Shown: one piece after another, positions 8,901-22,765 of the stretch
How the letters are laid out: every line of letters begins with the position of its first letter
Numbering within the stretch: position 1 is the first letter of the stretch
Assembly: GCA_029817715.1 (NCBI GenBank)
Contig: JARUPY010000606.1
Span: 62,001 to 126,000 of the forward strand
Reading direction: 5' to 3'
Length of the DNA stretch: 64,000 nt
Origin: Melastoma dodecandrum
Taxonomy: Eukaryota; Streptophyta; Magnoliopsida; Myrtales; Melastomataceae
Made by a program: the position numbers and the translations under genes
Notes under the pieces: model-generated
Told to the model about the DNA's origin: nothing
What the model saw: only the letters and a program-made list of their open reading frames with translations
Database searches by the model: none

Positions 8901-11900
8901 AATGAAGAACCCCGCGCAACTTACGCAAGGTTATGCATCCCGCATGCTCCGAACCTTGGTGCTTCCGAACTTGCATTTTCCGAAGCATAAATGATCCCCA
9001 AATGCTTCCTAAACTATTCAAAATTGGAGTTCTACATGTGACATTCGGGTCCCTTTCGTTGCACAATGAGGAACCCCGCGCACAAATTACGCAACGTTGT
9101 GCATCCCGCATGCTCCGAACCTTGTTGCTTCCGAACTTGCATTTTCCGAAGCCTAAATGAACCCCAAATGCTTCCCAAACTATTCAAAATTGGAGTTCTA
9201 CATTTGACATTCGGGTCCCTTTCGTTTGCACAATGAGGAACCCCGCGCACAACTTACGCAAGGTTGTGCATCCCGCATGCTCCGAACCTTGGTGCTTCCG
9301 AACTTGCATTTTCCGAAGCCTAGATGATCCCCAAATGCTTCCCAAACTATTCAAAATTGGAGTTCTACATTTGACATTCGGGTCCCTTTCGTTGCACAAT
9401 GAGGAACCCCGCACAACTTACGCAAGGTTGTGCATCCCGCATGCTCCGAACCTTGGTGCTTCCGAACTTGCATTTTTCGAAGCCTAAATGATCCCCAAAA
9501 GCTTCCCAAACTAATCAAATATGGAGTTCTACTTTTCACATTCGGGCCCCTTTAGTTGCACAATGAGGAACCCCGCGCACAACTTACGCATGGTTGTGCA
9601 TCCCGCATGCTCCGAACCTTGGTGCTTCCGAACTTGCATTTTCCGAAGCCTAAATGATCCCCAAATGCTTCCTAAACTATTCAAAATTGGAGTTCTACAT
9701 TTGACATTCGGGTCCCTTTCGTTGCACAATGAGGAACCCCGCGCACAACTTACGCAAGGTTGTGCATTCCGCATGCTCCGAACCTTGGTGCTTCCGAACT
9801 TGCATTTTCCGAAGCCTAGATGATCCCCAAATGCTTCCCAAACTATTCAAAATTGGTGTTCTCCATTTGACATTCGGGTCCCTTTCGTTTGTACAACGAG
9901 GAACCCCGCGCACAACTTACGCAACGTTGTGCATCCCGCATGCTCCGAACCTTGGTGCTTCCGAACTTGCATTTTCCGAAGCCTAAATGATCCCCAAATG
10001 CTTCCCAAACTACTCAAAATTGGAGTTCTACATTTGACATTCGGGTCCCTTTCGTTTGCACAATGAGGAACCCCGCGCACAACTTACGCAACGTTGTGCA
10101 TCCCGCATGCTCCGAACCTTGGTGCTTCCGAACTTGAATTTTCCGAAGCCTAGATGATCCCCAAATGCTTCCCAAACTATTCAAAATAGGAGTTCTACAT
10201 TTGACATTCGGGTCCCTTTCGTTTGCACAATGAGGAACCCCGCGCACAACTTACTCAAGGATTTGCGTCCCGCTTGCTCCGAACCTTGGTGCTTCCGAAC
10301 TTTCATTTTCCGAAGCCTAGATGATCCCCAAATGCTTCCCAAACTATTCAAATTGGAGTTCTACATTTGACATTCGGGTCCCTTTCGTTGCACAATGAGG
10401 AACCCCGCGCACAACTTATGCAAGGTTGTGCATCCCGCATGCTCCGAACCTTGGTGCTTCCGAACTTGCATTTTCCGAAGCCTAAATGATCCCCAAATGC
10501 TTCCTAAACTATTCAAAATTGGAGTTCTACATTTGACATTTGGGTCCCTTTCGTTTGCACAATGAGGAACCCCGCGCACAACTTACGCAACGTTGTGCAG
10601 CCCGCATGCTCCGAACCTTGGTGCTTCCGAACTTGCATTTTCCGAAGCCTAGATGATCCCCAGATGCTTCCCAAACTACACAAAATTGGAGTTCTACATT
10701 TGACATTCGGGTCCCTTTCGTTTGCACAATGAGGAACCCCGCGCACAACTTACGCAACGTTGTGCATCCCGCATGCTCCGAAGCTTGGTGCTTCCGACCT
10801 TGCATTTTCCGTAGCCTAAATGATCCCCACATGCTTCCCAAAGTACTCAAAATTGGAGTTCTACATTTGACATTCGGGTCCCTTTCGTTGCACAATGAGG
10901 AACCCCGCGCACAACTTACGCAAGGTTGTGCATCCCGCATGCTCCGAACCTTGGTGCTTTCGAACTTGGATTTTCCGAAGCCAAAATGATCCCCAAATGC
11001 TTCCCAAACTATTCAAAATTGGCGTTCTACATTTGACATTCGGGTCCCTTTCGTTTGTACAACGAGGAACCCCGCGCACAACTTTCGCAACGTTGTGCAT
11101 CCCGCATGCTCCGAACCTTGGTGCTTCCGAACTTGCATTTTCCGAAGCCTAAATGATCCCCAAATGCTTCCCAATCAACTCAAAATTGGAGTTCTACATT
11201 TGACATTCGGGTCCCTTTCATTTGCACAAAGAGGAACCCCGCGCACAACTTACGCAACGTTGTGCATCCCGCATGCTCCGAACCTTGGTGCTTCCGAACT
11301 GGCATTTTCCGAAGCCTAAATGATCCCCAAATGCTTCCCAAACTACTCAAAATTGGAGTTCTACATTTGACATTCGGGTCCCTTTCGTTTGCACAAAGAG
11401 GAACCCCGTGCACAGCTTACGCAACGTTGTGCATTCCGCATGCTCCGAACCTTGGTGCTTCCGAACTTTCATTTTCCGAAGCCTAGATGATCCCCAAATG
11501 CTTCCCAAACTATTCAAATTGGCGTTTTACATTTGACATTCGGGTCCATTTCGTTGCACAACGAGGAACCCCGCGCACAACTTATGCAAGGTTGTGCATC
11601 CCGCATGCTCCGAACCTTGGTGCTTCCGAACTTGCATTTTCCGAAGCCTAAATGACCCCAAATGCTTCCTAAACTATTCAAAATTGGAGTTCTACATGTG
11701 ACATTCGGGCCCCTTTCGTTGCGCAATGAGGAACCCCGCGCACAACTTACGCAAGGTTGTGCATTCCGCATGCTCCGAACCTTGGTGCTTTCGAAGTTGC
11801 ATTTTCCAAAGCCTGAATGATCCCCATAGGCTTCCCAAACTATTCAAAATTGGAGTACTACATTTGACATTCGGATCCCTTTCGTTGCACAATAAGGAAC

Positions 11901-14900
11901 CCCGCGCACCACTTACGGAAGGTTGTGCATCCCGCATGCTTCGAACCTTGGTGCTTTCGAACTTGGATTTTTCGAAGCCAAAATCATCCCCAAATGCTTC
12001 CCAAACTATTCAAAATTGGCGTTCTACAGTTGACATTCGGGTCCTTTTCGTTTGCACAATGAGGAACTCCGCGCACAACTTACGCAACGTTGTGCATCCC
12101 GCATGCTCCGAACCTTGGTGCTTCCGAACTTGCATTTTCCGTCGCCTAAATGATCCCCAAATGCTTCCCACACTACTCAAAATTGGAGTTCTACATTTGA
12201 CATTCGGGTCCCTTTCGTTTGCACAATGAGGAACCCCGCGCACAACTTACGCAAGGTTGTGCATCCCGCATGCTCCGAACCATGGTGCTCCCGATCGTGC
12301 ATTTTCCGAAGCCTAGATGATCCCCAAATGCTTCCCAAACTATTCAAAATAAGAGTTCTACATTTGACATTCGGGTCCCTTTCGTTTGCACAATGAGGAA
12401 CACCGTGCACAACTTACGCAAGGTTGTGCATCCCGCATGCTCCGAACCATGGTGCTCCCGAACGTGCATTTTCCGAAGCCTAAATGATTCCCAAACTATT
12501 CAAAATTGGTGTTCTACATTTGACATTCGGGTCCCTTTCGTTTGCACAATGAGGAACCCTGCGCACAACTTAGGCAACGTTGTGCATCCCGCATGCTCCG
12601 AACCTTGGTGCTGCCGAACTTGCATTTTCCGAAGCCTAAATGATCCCCAAATGCTTCCCAAACTAATCAAAATTGGAGCTCTACATTTGACATTCGGGTC
12701 CCTTTCGTTGCACAATGAGGAACCCCGCGCACAACTTACGCAATTTGTGCATCCCGCTTGCACCGCACCTTGGTGCTTCCGAAACTTGCATTTTTTCGTG
12801 AAGCCTAAGTGATCCCCAAATGCTTCCCAAACTATTCAAAATTGGAGTTCTACATGTGACATTCGGGTCCCTTTCGTTGCACAATGAGGAACCCCGCGCA
12901 CAACTTACGCAACGTTGTGCATCCCGCATGCTCCGAACCTTGGTGCTTCCGAACTTGCATTTTCCGAAGCCTAAATGATCCCCAAATGCTTCCCAAACTA
13001 CTCAAAATTGGAGTTCTACATTTGACATTCGGGTCCCTTTCGTTGCACAATGAGGAACCCCGCGCACAACTTACGCAACGTTGTGCATCCCGCATGCTCC
13101 GAACCTTGGTGCTTCCGAACTTGCATTTTCCGAAGCCTAAATGATCCCCAAATGCTTCCTAAACTATTCAAAATTGGAGTTCTACATTTGACATTCGGGT
13201 CCCTTTCGTTGCACAATGAGGAACCCCGCGCACAACTTACGCAAGGTGGTACATCCCGCATGCTCCCAACCTTGGTGCTTCCGAACTTGCAATTTCCGAA
13301 GCCTAAATGATCCCCAAATGCTTCCCAAACTATTCAAATTGGAGTTCTACATTTGACATTCGGGTCCCTTTCGTTGCACAATGAGGAACCCCGCGCAACT
13401 TACGCAAGGTTATGCATCCCGCATGCTCCGAACCTTGGTGCTTCCGAACTTGCATTTTCCGAAGCCTAAATGATCCCCAAATGCTTCCTAAACTATTCAA
13501 AATTGGAGTTCTACATGTGACATTCGGGTCCCTTTCGTTGCACAATGAGGAACCCCGCGCACAACTTACGCAACGTTGTGCATCCCGCATGCTCCGAACC
13601 TTGTTGCTTCCGAACTTGCATTTTCCGAAGCCTAAATGATCCCCAAATGCTTCCTAAACAATTCAAAATTGGAGTTCTACATTTGACATTCGGGTCCCTT
13701 TCGTTGCACAATGAGGAACCCCGCGCACAACTTACGCAAGGTTGTGCATCCCGCATGCTCCGAACCTTGGTGCTTCCGAACTTGCATTTTCCGAAGCCTG
13801 AATGATCCCCAAATGCTTCCCAAACTATTCAAAATTGGAGTTCTACATTTGACATTCGGGTCCCTTTCGTTGCACAATGAGGAACCCCGCGCACCACTTA
13901 CGCAAGGTTGTGCATCCCGCATGCTCCGAACCTTGGTGCTTCCGAACTTGCATTTTTCGAAGCCTAAATGATCCCCAAATGCTTCCTAAACTATTCAAAA
14001 TTGGAGTTCTACATGTGACATTCGGGTCCCTTTCGTTGCACAATGAGGAACCCCGCGCACAACTTACGCAACGTTGTGCATCCCGCATGCTCCGAACCTT
14101 GGTGCTTCCGAACTTGCATTTTCCGAAGCCTAAATGATCCCCAAATGCTTCCCAAACTATTCAAAATTGGAGTTCTACATTTGACATTCGGGTCCCTTTC
14201 GTTTGCACAATGAGGAACCCCGCGCACAACTTACGCAACGTTGTGCATCCCGCATGCTCCGAACCTTGGTGCTTCCGAACTTTCATTTTCCGAAGCCTAG
14301 ATGATCCCCAAATGCTTCCCAAACTATTCAAATTGGAGTTCTACATTTGACATTCGGGTCCCTTTCGTTGCACAATGAGGAACCCCGCGCACAACTTACG
14401 CAAGGTTGTGCATCCCGCATGCTCCGAACCTTGGTGCTTCCGAACTTGCATTTTCCGAAGCCTAAATGATCCCCAAATGCTTCCCAAACTATTCAAAATT
14501 GGAGTTCTACATCTGACATTCGGGTCCCTTTCGTTGCACAATGAGGAACCCCGCGCACAACTTACGCAACGTTGTGCATCCCGCATGCTGCGAACCTTGG
14601 TGCTTCCGAACTTGCATTTTCCGAAGCCTAAATGATCCCCAAATGCTTCCTAAACTATTCAAAATTGGAGTTCTACATGTGACATTCGGGTCCCTTTCGT
14701 TGCACAATGAGGAACCCCGCGCACAACTTACGCAAGGTTGTGCATCCCGCATGCTCCGAACCTTGGTGCTTCCGAACTTGCATTTTCCGAAGCCTAAATG
14801 ATCCCCAAATGCTTCTTAAACTATTCAAAATTGGAGTTCTACATTTGACATTCGGGTCCCTTTCGTTGCACAATGAGGAACCCCGCGCACAACTTACGCA

Positions 14901-17900
14901 ACGTTGTGCATCCCGCATGCTCCGAACCTTGGTGCTTCCGAACTTGCATTTTCCGAAGCCTAGATGATCCCCAAATGCTTCCAAAACTATTCAAAATTGG
15001 AGTTCTACATTTGACATTCGGGCCCCTTTCGTTGCACAATGAGGAACCCCGCGCACAACTTACGCAACGTTGTGCATCCCGCATGCTCCGAACCTTGGTG
15101 CTTCCGAACTTGCATTTTCCGAAGCCTAAATGATCCCCAAATGCTTCTCAAACTACTGAAAATTTGAGTTCTGCATGTGACATTCGGGTCCCTTTCGTTT
15201 GCACAATTAGGAATCCCGCGCACAACTTACGCAAGGTTGTGCATCCCGCATGCTCCGAACCTTGGTGCTTCCGAACTTGCATTTTTCGAAGCCTAAATGA
15301 TCCCCAAATCCTTCCTAAACTATTCAAATTGGAGTTCTACATGTGACATTCGGGTCCCTTTCGTTGCACAATGAGGAACCCCGCGCAACTTACGCAAGGT
15401 TATGCATCCCGCATGCTCCGAACCTTGGTGCTTCCGAACTTGCATTTTCCGAAGCCTAAATGATCCCCAAATGCTTCCTAAACTATTCAAAATTGGAGTT
15501 CTACATGTGACATTCGGGTCCCTTTCGTTGCACAATGAGGAACCCCGCGCACAACTTACGCAACGTTGTGCATCCCGCATGCTCCGAACCTTGGTGCTTC
15601 CGAACTTGCATTTTCCGAAGCCTAAATGATCCCCAAATGCTTCCTAAACTATTCAAAATTGGAGTTCTACATGTGACATTCGGGTCCCTTTCGTTGCACA
15701 ATGAGGAACCCCGCGCACAACTTACGCAACGTTGTGCATCCCGCATGCTCCGAACCTTGGTGCTTCCGAACTTGCATTTTCCGAAGCCTAAATGATCCCC
15801 AAATGCTTCCCAAACTATTCAAAATTGGCGTTCTACATTTGACATTCGGGTCCCTTTCGTTGCACAATGAGGAACCCCGCGCACAACTTACGCAAGGTTG
15901 TGCATCCCGCATGCTCCGAACCTTGGTGCTTCCGAACTTGCATTTTCCGAAGCCTAAATGATCCCCAAATGCTTCCCAAACTATTCAAAATTGGAGTTCT
16001 ACATGTGACATTCGGGTCCCTTTCGTTGCACAATGAGGAACCCCGCGCACAACTTACGCAAGGTTGTGCATCCCGCATGCTCCGAACCTTGGTGCTTCCG
16101 AAATTTCATTTTCCGAAGCCTAGATGATCCCCAAATGCTTCCCAAACTATTCAAATTGGAGTTCTACATTTGACATTCGGGTCCCTTTCGCAGCACAATG
16201 AGGAACCCCGCGCACAACTTATGCAAGGTTGTGCATCCTGCATGCTCCGAACCTTGGTGCTTCCGAACTGGCATTTCTCGAAGCCTAAATGATCCCCAAA
16301 TGCTTCCCAAACTATTCAAAATTGGAGTTCTACATGTGACATTCGGGTCCCTTTCGTTGCACAATGAGGAACCCCGCGCACAACTTACGCAACGTTGTGC
16401 ATCCCGCATGCTCCGAACCTTGGTGCTTCCGAACTTGCATTTTTCGAAGCCTAAATGATCCCCAAATGCTTCCTAAACTATTCAAAATTGGAGTTCTACA
16501 TGTGACATTCGGGTCCCTTTCGTTGCACAATGAGGAACCCCGCGCACAACTTACGCAAGGTTGTGCATCCCGCATGCTCCGAACCTTGGTGCTTCCGAAC
16601 TTGCATTTTCCGAAGCCTAAATGATCCCCAAATGCTTCCCAAACTATTCAAAATTGGAGTTCTACATTTGACATTCGGGTCCCTTTCGTTGCACAATGAG
16701 GAACCCCGCGCACAACTTACGCAAGGTTGTGCATCCCGCATGCTCCGAACCTTGGTGCTTCCGAACTTGCATTTTCCGAAGCCTAAATGATCCCCAAATG
16801 CTTCCTAAACTATTCAAAATTGGAGTTCTACATTTGACATTCGGGTCCCTTTCGTTTGCACAATGAGGAACCCCGCGCACAACTTACGCAACGTTGTGCA
16901 TCCCGCATGCTCCGAACCTTGGTGCTTCCGAACTTGCATTTTCCGAAGCCTAGATGATCCCCAAATGCTTCCCAAACTATTCAAAATTGGAGTTCTACAT
17001 TTGACATTCGGGTCCCTTTCGTTGCACAATCAGGAACCCCGCGCACAGCATACGCAACGTTGTGCATCCCGCATGCTCCGAACGTTGGTGCTTCCGAACT
17101 TGCATTTTCCGAAGCCTAAATGATCCCCAAATGCTTCCCAAACTATTCAAAATTGGAGTTCTACATTTGTCATTCGGGTCCGTTTCATTGCACAATGAGG
17201 AACCCCGCGCACAACTTACGCAACGTTGTGCATCCCGCATGCTCCGAACCTTGGTGCTTCCGAACTTGCATTTTCCGAAGCCTAAATGATCACCAAATGC
17301 TTCCCAAACTATTCAAAATTGGAGTTCTACATGTGACATTCGGGTCCCTTTCGTTGCACAATGAGGAACCCCGCGCACAACTTACGCAAGGTTGTGCATC
17401 CCGCATGCTCCGAACCTTGGTGCTTCCGAACTTGCATTTTCCGAAGCCTAAATGATCCCCAAATGCTTCCCAAACTATTCAAAATTGGAGTTCTACATGT
17501 GACATTCGGGTCCCTTTCGTTGCACAATGAGGAACCCCGCGCACAACTTACGCAAGGTTGTGTATCCCGCATGCTCCGAACCTTGGTGCTTCTGAACTTG
17601 CATTTTCCGAAGCCTAAATGATCCCCAAATGCTTCCCAAACTATTCAAAATTGGAGTTCTACATTTGACATTCGGGTCCCTTTCGTTGCAAAATGAGGAA
17701 CCCCGCGCACAACTTACGCAAGGTTGTGCATCCCGCATGCTCCGAACCTTGGTGCTTCCGAACTTGCATTTTCCGAAGCCTAAATGATCCCCAAATGCTT
17801 CCCAAACTATTCAAAATTGGAGTTCTACATGTGACATTCGGGTCCCTTTCGTTGCACAATGAGGAACCCCGCGCACAACTTACGCAACGTTGTGCATCCC

Positions 17901-18496
17901 GCATGCTCCGAACCTTGGTGCTTCCGAACTTGCATTTTCCGAAGCCTAAATGATCTCCAAATGCTTCCCAAACTATTCAAAATTGGAGTTCTACATGTGA
18001 CATTCGGGTCCCTTTCGTTGCACAATGAGGAACCCCGCGCACAACTTACGCAACGTTGTGCATCCCGCATGCTCCGAACCTTGGTGCTTCCGAACTTGCA
18101 TTTTCCGAAGCCTAAATGATCCCCAAATGCTTCCCAAACTATTCAAAATTGGAGTTCTACATTTGACATTCGGGTCCCTTTCGTTTGCACAATGAGGAAC
18201 CCCGCGCACAACTTACGCAACGTTGTGCATCCCGCATGCTCCGAACCTTGGTGCTTCCGAACTTGCATTTTCCGAAGCCTAAATGATCCCCAAATGCTAC
18301 CCAAACTATTCAAAATTGGAGTTCTACATTTGACATTCGGGTCCCTTTCGTTGCACAATGAGGAACCCCGCGCACAACTTACGCAAGGTTGTGCATCCCG
18401 CATGCTCCGAACCTTGGTGCTTCCGAACTTGCATTTTCCGAAGCCTAAATGATCCCCAAATGCTTCCCAAACTATTCAAAATTTGAGTTCTACATT

Positions 18497-18525
18497 TGAC
18501 ATTCGGGTAGTTCTACATGTGACAT
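18497..18525 (+). repeat. Broken monomer junction in satellite
   Basis: CATTTGACATTCGGGT is followed at once by AGTTCTACATGTGACATTCGGGTCCC, so about 23 bp of monomer are repeated out of phase. The first copy has the T variant and the second the G variant. This fits a join between two subfamilies by illegitimate or unequal exchange. Confidence 0.85.
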
Positions 18526-21249
18526 TCGGGTCCCTTTCGTTGCACAATGAGGAACCCCGCGCACAACTTACGCAACGTTGTGCATCCCGCATGCTCCGAA
18601 CCTTGGTGCTTCCGAACTTGCATTTTCCGAAGCCTAAATGATCCCCAAATGCTTCCTAAACTATTCAAAATTGGAGTTCTACATGTGACATTCGGGTCCC
18701 TTTCGTTGCACAATGAGGAACCCCGCGCACAACTTACGCAACGTTGTGCATCCCGCATGCTCCGAACCTTGGTGCTTCCGAACTTGCATTTTCCGAAGCC
18801 TAAATGATCCCCAAATGCTTCCCAAACTATTCAAAACTGGAGTTCTACATGTGACATTCGGGTCCCTTTCGTTGCACAATGAGGAACCCCGCGCACAACT
18901 TACGCAAGGTTGTGCATCCCGCATGCTCCGAACCTTGGTGCTTCCGAACTTGCATTTTCCGAAGCCAAAATGATCCCCAAATGCTTCCAAAACTATTCAA
19001 AATTGGAGTTCTACATTTGACCTTCGGGCCCCTTTCGTTGCACAATGAGGAACCCCGCGCACAACTTACGCAACGTTGTGCATCCCGCATGCTCCGAACC
19101 TTGGTGCTACCGAACGTGCATTTTCCGAAGCCTAAATGATCCCCAAATGCTTCCCAAACTATTCAAAATTGGAGTTCTACATTTGACATTCGGGTCCATT
19201 TCGTTGCACAATGAGGAGCCCCGCGCACAACTTACGCAACGTTGTGCATCCCGCATGCTCCGAACCTTGGTGCTTCCGAACTTGCATTTTCCGAAGCCTA
19301 AATGATCCCCAAATGCTTCCCAAACTAATCAAAATTGGAGTTCTACATTTGACATTCGGGTCCCTTTCGTTGCACAATGAGGAACCCCGCGCACAACTTA
19401 CGCAAGGTTGTGCATCCCGCATGCTCCGAACCTTGGTGCTTCCGAACTTGCATTTTCCGAAGCCTAAATGATCCCCAAATGCTTCCCAAACTATTCAAAA
19501 TTGGAGTTCTACATTTGACATTCGGGTCCCTTTCGTTGCACAATGAGGAACCCCGCGCACAACTTACGCAACGTTGTGCATCCCGCATGCTCCGAACCTT
19601 GGTGCTTCCGAACTTGCATTTTCCGAAGCCTAAATGATCCCCAAATGCTTCCTAAACTATTCAAAATTGGAGTTCTACATGTGACATTCGGGTCCCTTTC
19701 GTTGCACAATGAGGAACCCCGCGCACAACTTACGCAAGGTTGTGCATCCCGCATGCTCCGAACCTTGGTGCTTCCGAACTTGCATTTTTCGAAGCCTAAA
19801 TGATCCCCAAATGCTTCCCAAACTATTCAAAATTGGAGTTCTACATTTGACATTCGGGTCCCTTTCGTTGCACAATGAGGAACCCCGCGCACAACTTACG
19901 CAACGTTGTGCATCCCGCATGCTCCGAACCTTGGTGCTTCCGAACTTGCATTTTCCGAAGCCTAAATGATCCCCAAATGCTTCCCAAACTATTCAAAATT
20001 GGAGTTCTACATTTGACATTCGGGTCCCTTTCGTTTGCACAATGAGGAACCCCGCGCACAACTTACGCAACGTTGTGCATCCCGCATGCTCCGAACCTTG
20101 GTGCTTCCGAACTTGCATTTTCCGAAGCCTAAATGATCCCCAAATGCTTCCTAAACTATTCAAAATTGGAGTTCTACATGTGACATTCGGGTCCCTTTCG
20201 TTGCACAATGAGGAACCCCGCGCACAACTTACGCAACGTTGTGCATCCCGCATGCTCCGAACCTTGGTGCTTCCGAACTTGCATTTTCCGAAGCCTAAAT
20301 GATCCCCAAATGCTTCCAAAACTATTCAAAATTGGAGTTCTACATGTGACATTCGGGTCCCTTTCGTTGCACAATGAGGAACCCCGCGCACAACTTACGC
20401 AAGGTTGTGCATCCCGCATGCTCCGAACCTTGGTGCTTCCGAACTTGCATTTTCCGAAGCCTAGATGATCCCCAAATGCTTCCAAAACTATTCAAAATTG
20501 GAGTTCTACATTTGACATTCGGGTCCCTTTCGTTTGCACAATGAGGAACCCCGCGCACAACTTACGCAACGTTGTGCATCCCGCATGCTCCGAACCTTGG
20601 TGCTTCCGAACTTGCATTTTCCGAAGCCTGAATGATCCCCAAATGCTTCCCAAACTATTCAAAATTGGAGGTCTACGTTTGACATTCGGGTCCCTTTCGT
20701 TGCACAATGAGGAACCCCGCGCACAACTTACGCAACGTTGTGCATCCCGCATGCTCCGAACCTTGGTGCTTCCGAACTTGCATTTTCCGAAGCCTAAATG
20801 ATCCCCAAATGCTTCCCAAACTATTCAAAATTGGAGTTCTACATTTGACATTCGGGTCCCTTTCGTTTGCACAATGAGGAACCCCGCGCACAACTTACGC
20901 AAGGTTGTGCATCCCGCATGCTCCGAACCTTGGTGCTTCCGAACTTGCATTTTCCGAAGCCTAAATTATCCCCAAATGCTTCCCAAACTATTCAAATTGG
21001 AGTTCTACATTTGACATTCGGGTCCCTTTCGTTGCACAATGAGGAACCCCGCGCACAACTTACGCAAGGTTGTGCATCCCGCATGCTCCGAACCTTGGTG
21101 CTTCCGAACTTGCATTTTCCGAAGCCTAAATGATCCCCAAATGCTTCCAAAACTATTCAAAATTGGAGTTCTACATGTGACATTCGGGTCCCTTTCGTTG
21201 CACAATGAGGAACCCCGCGCACAACTTACGCAACGTTGTGCATCCCGCA

Positions 21250-21285
21250 TGCTGCGAACCTTGGTGCTTCCGAAGCCTAAATGAT
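21250..21285 (+). repeat. Monomer with 15-bp deletion between TTCCGAA repeats
   Basis: Consensus monomers contain TTCCGAA twice, 15 bp apart in register. Here one copy and the spacer are missing, giving GGTGCTTCCGAAGCC. This is the signature of replication slippage. Confidence 0.85.
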
Positions 21286-22765
21286 CCCCAAATGCTTCCT
21301 AAACTATTCAAAATTGGAGTTCTACATGTGACATTCGGGTCCCTTTCGTTGCACAATGAGGAACCCCGCGCACAACTTACGCAACGTTGTGCATCCCGCA
21401 TGCTCCGAACCTTGGTGCTTCCGAACTTGCATTTTCCGAAGCCTAAATGATCCCCAAATGCTTCCCAAACTATTCAAAATTGGAGTTCTACATTTGACAT
21501 TCGGGTCCCTTTCGTTTGCACAATGAGGAACCCCGCGCACAACTTACGCAACGTTGTGCATCCCGCATGCTCCGAACCTTGGTGCTTCCGAACTTGCATT
21601 TTCCGAAGCCTAAATGATCCCCAAATGCTTCCTAAACTATTCAAAATTGGAGTTCTACATTTGACATTCGGGTCCCTTTCGTTGCACAATGAGGAACCCC
21701 GCGCACAACTTACGCAAGGTTGTGCATCCCGCATGCTCCGAACCTTGGTGCTTCCGAACTTGCATTTTCCGAAGCCTAAATGATCCCCAAATGCTTCCTA
21801 AACAATTCAAAATTGGAGTTCTACATTTGACATTCGGGTCCCTTTCGTTGCACAATGAGGAACCCCGCGCAACTTACGCAAGGTTATGCATCCCGCATGC
21901 TCCGAACCTTGGTGCTTCCGAACTTGCATTTTCCGAAGCCTAAATGATCCCCAAATGCTTCCTAAACTATTCAAAATTGGAGTTCTACATGTGACATTCG
22001 GGTCCCTTTCGTTGCACAATGAGGAACCCCGCGCACAACTTACGCAACGTTGTGCATCCCGCATGCTCCGAACCTTGGTGCTTCCGAACTTGCATTTTTC
22101 GAAGCCTAAATGATCCCCAAATGCTTCCTAAACTATTCAAAATTGGAGTTCTACATGTGACATTCGGGTCCCTTTCGTTGCACAATGAGGAACCCCGCGC
22201 ACAACTTACGCAAGGTTGTGCATCCCGCATGCTCCGAACCTTGGTGCTTCCGAACTTGCATTTTCCGAAGCCTAAATGATCCCCAAATGCTTCCCAAACT
22301 ATTCAAAATTGGAGTTCTACATGTGACATTCGGGTCCCTTTCGTTGCACAATGAGGAACCCCGCGCACAACTTACGCAACGTTGTGCATCCCGCATGCTC
22401 CGAACCTTGGTGCTTCCGAACTTGCATTTTCCGAAGCCTAAATGATCCCCAAATGCTTCCCAAACTATTCAAAATTGGAGTTCTACATTTGACATTCGGG
22501 TCCCTTTCGTTTGCACAATGAGGAACCCCGCGCACAACTTACGCAACGTTGTGCATCCCGCATGCTCCGAACCTTGGTGCTTCCGAACTTGCATTTTCCG
22601 AAGCCTAAATGATCCCCAAATGCTTCCCAAACTATTCAAAATTGGAGTTCTACATTTGACATTCGGGTCCCTTTCGTTGCACAATGAGGAACCCCACGCA
22701 CAACTTACGCAAGGTTGTGCATCCCGCATGCTGCGAACCTTGGTGCTTCCGAACTTGCATTTTCC

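Larger units (their letters stand above)
5960..22765 (+). repeat. 166/167-bp satellite array, block A (~101 monomers)
   Basis: Head-to-tail monomers, consensus 166 bp and about 48% GC, all in one orientation. Each contains CCCGCGCACAACTTACGCAA, GTTGTGCATCCCGCATGC and TTGACATTCGGGTCCC. A 167-bp form has TTCGTTTGCAC in place of TTCGTTGCAC; a 165-bp form has TTCAAATTGG. Diagnostic sites are CATTTGAC versus CATGTGAC and GCAAGGTTG versus GCAACGTTG. Before about 12.8 kb CATTTGAC dominates and monomers are more variable; from 13 kb CATGTGAC becomes common. A monomer lacking CA in GCGCACAAC and carrying GGTTATGC recurs near 8911, 13391, 15381 and 21861. Per-monomer frames of 80-110 codons on both strands are not genes. 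Confidence 0.98.

Noticed and set aside
5960..22765. CENP-B box in the monomer
   Set aside because: TTCG occurs, but the required A and CGGG at fixed spacing do not follow on either strand.
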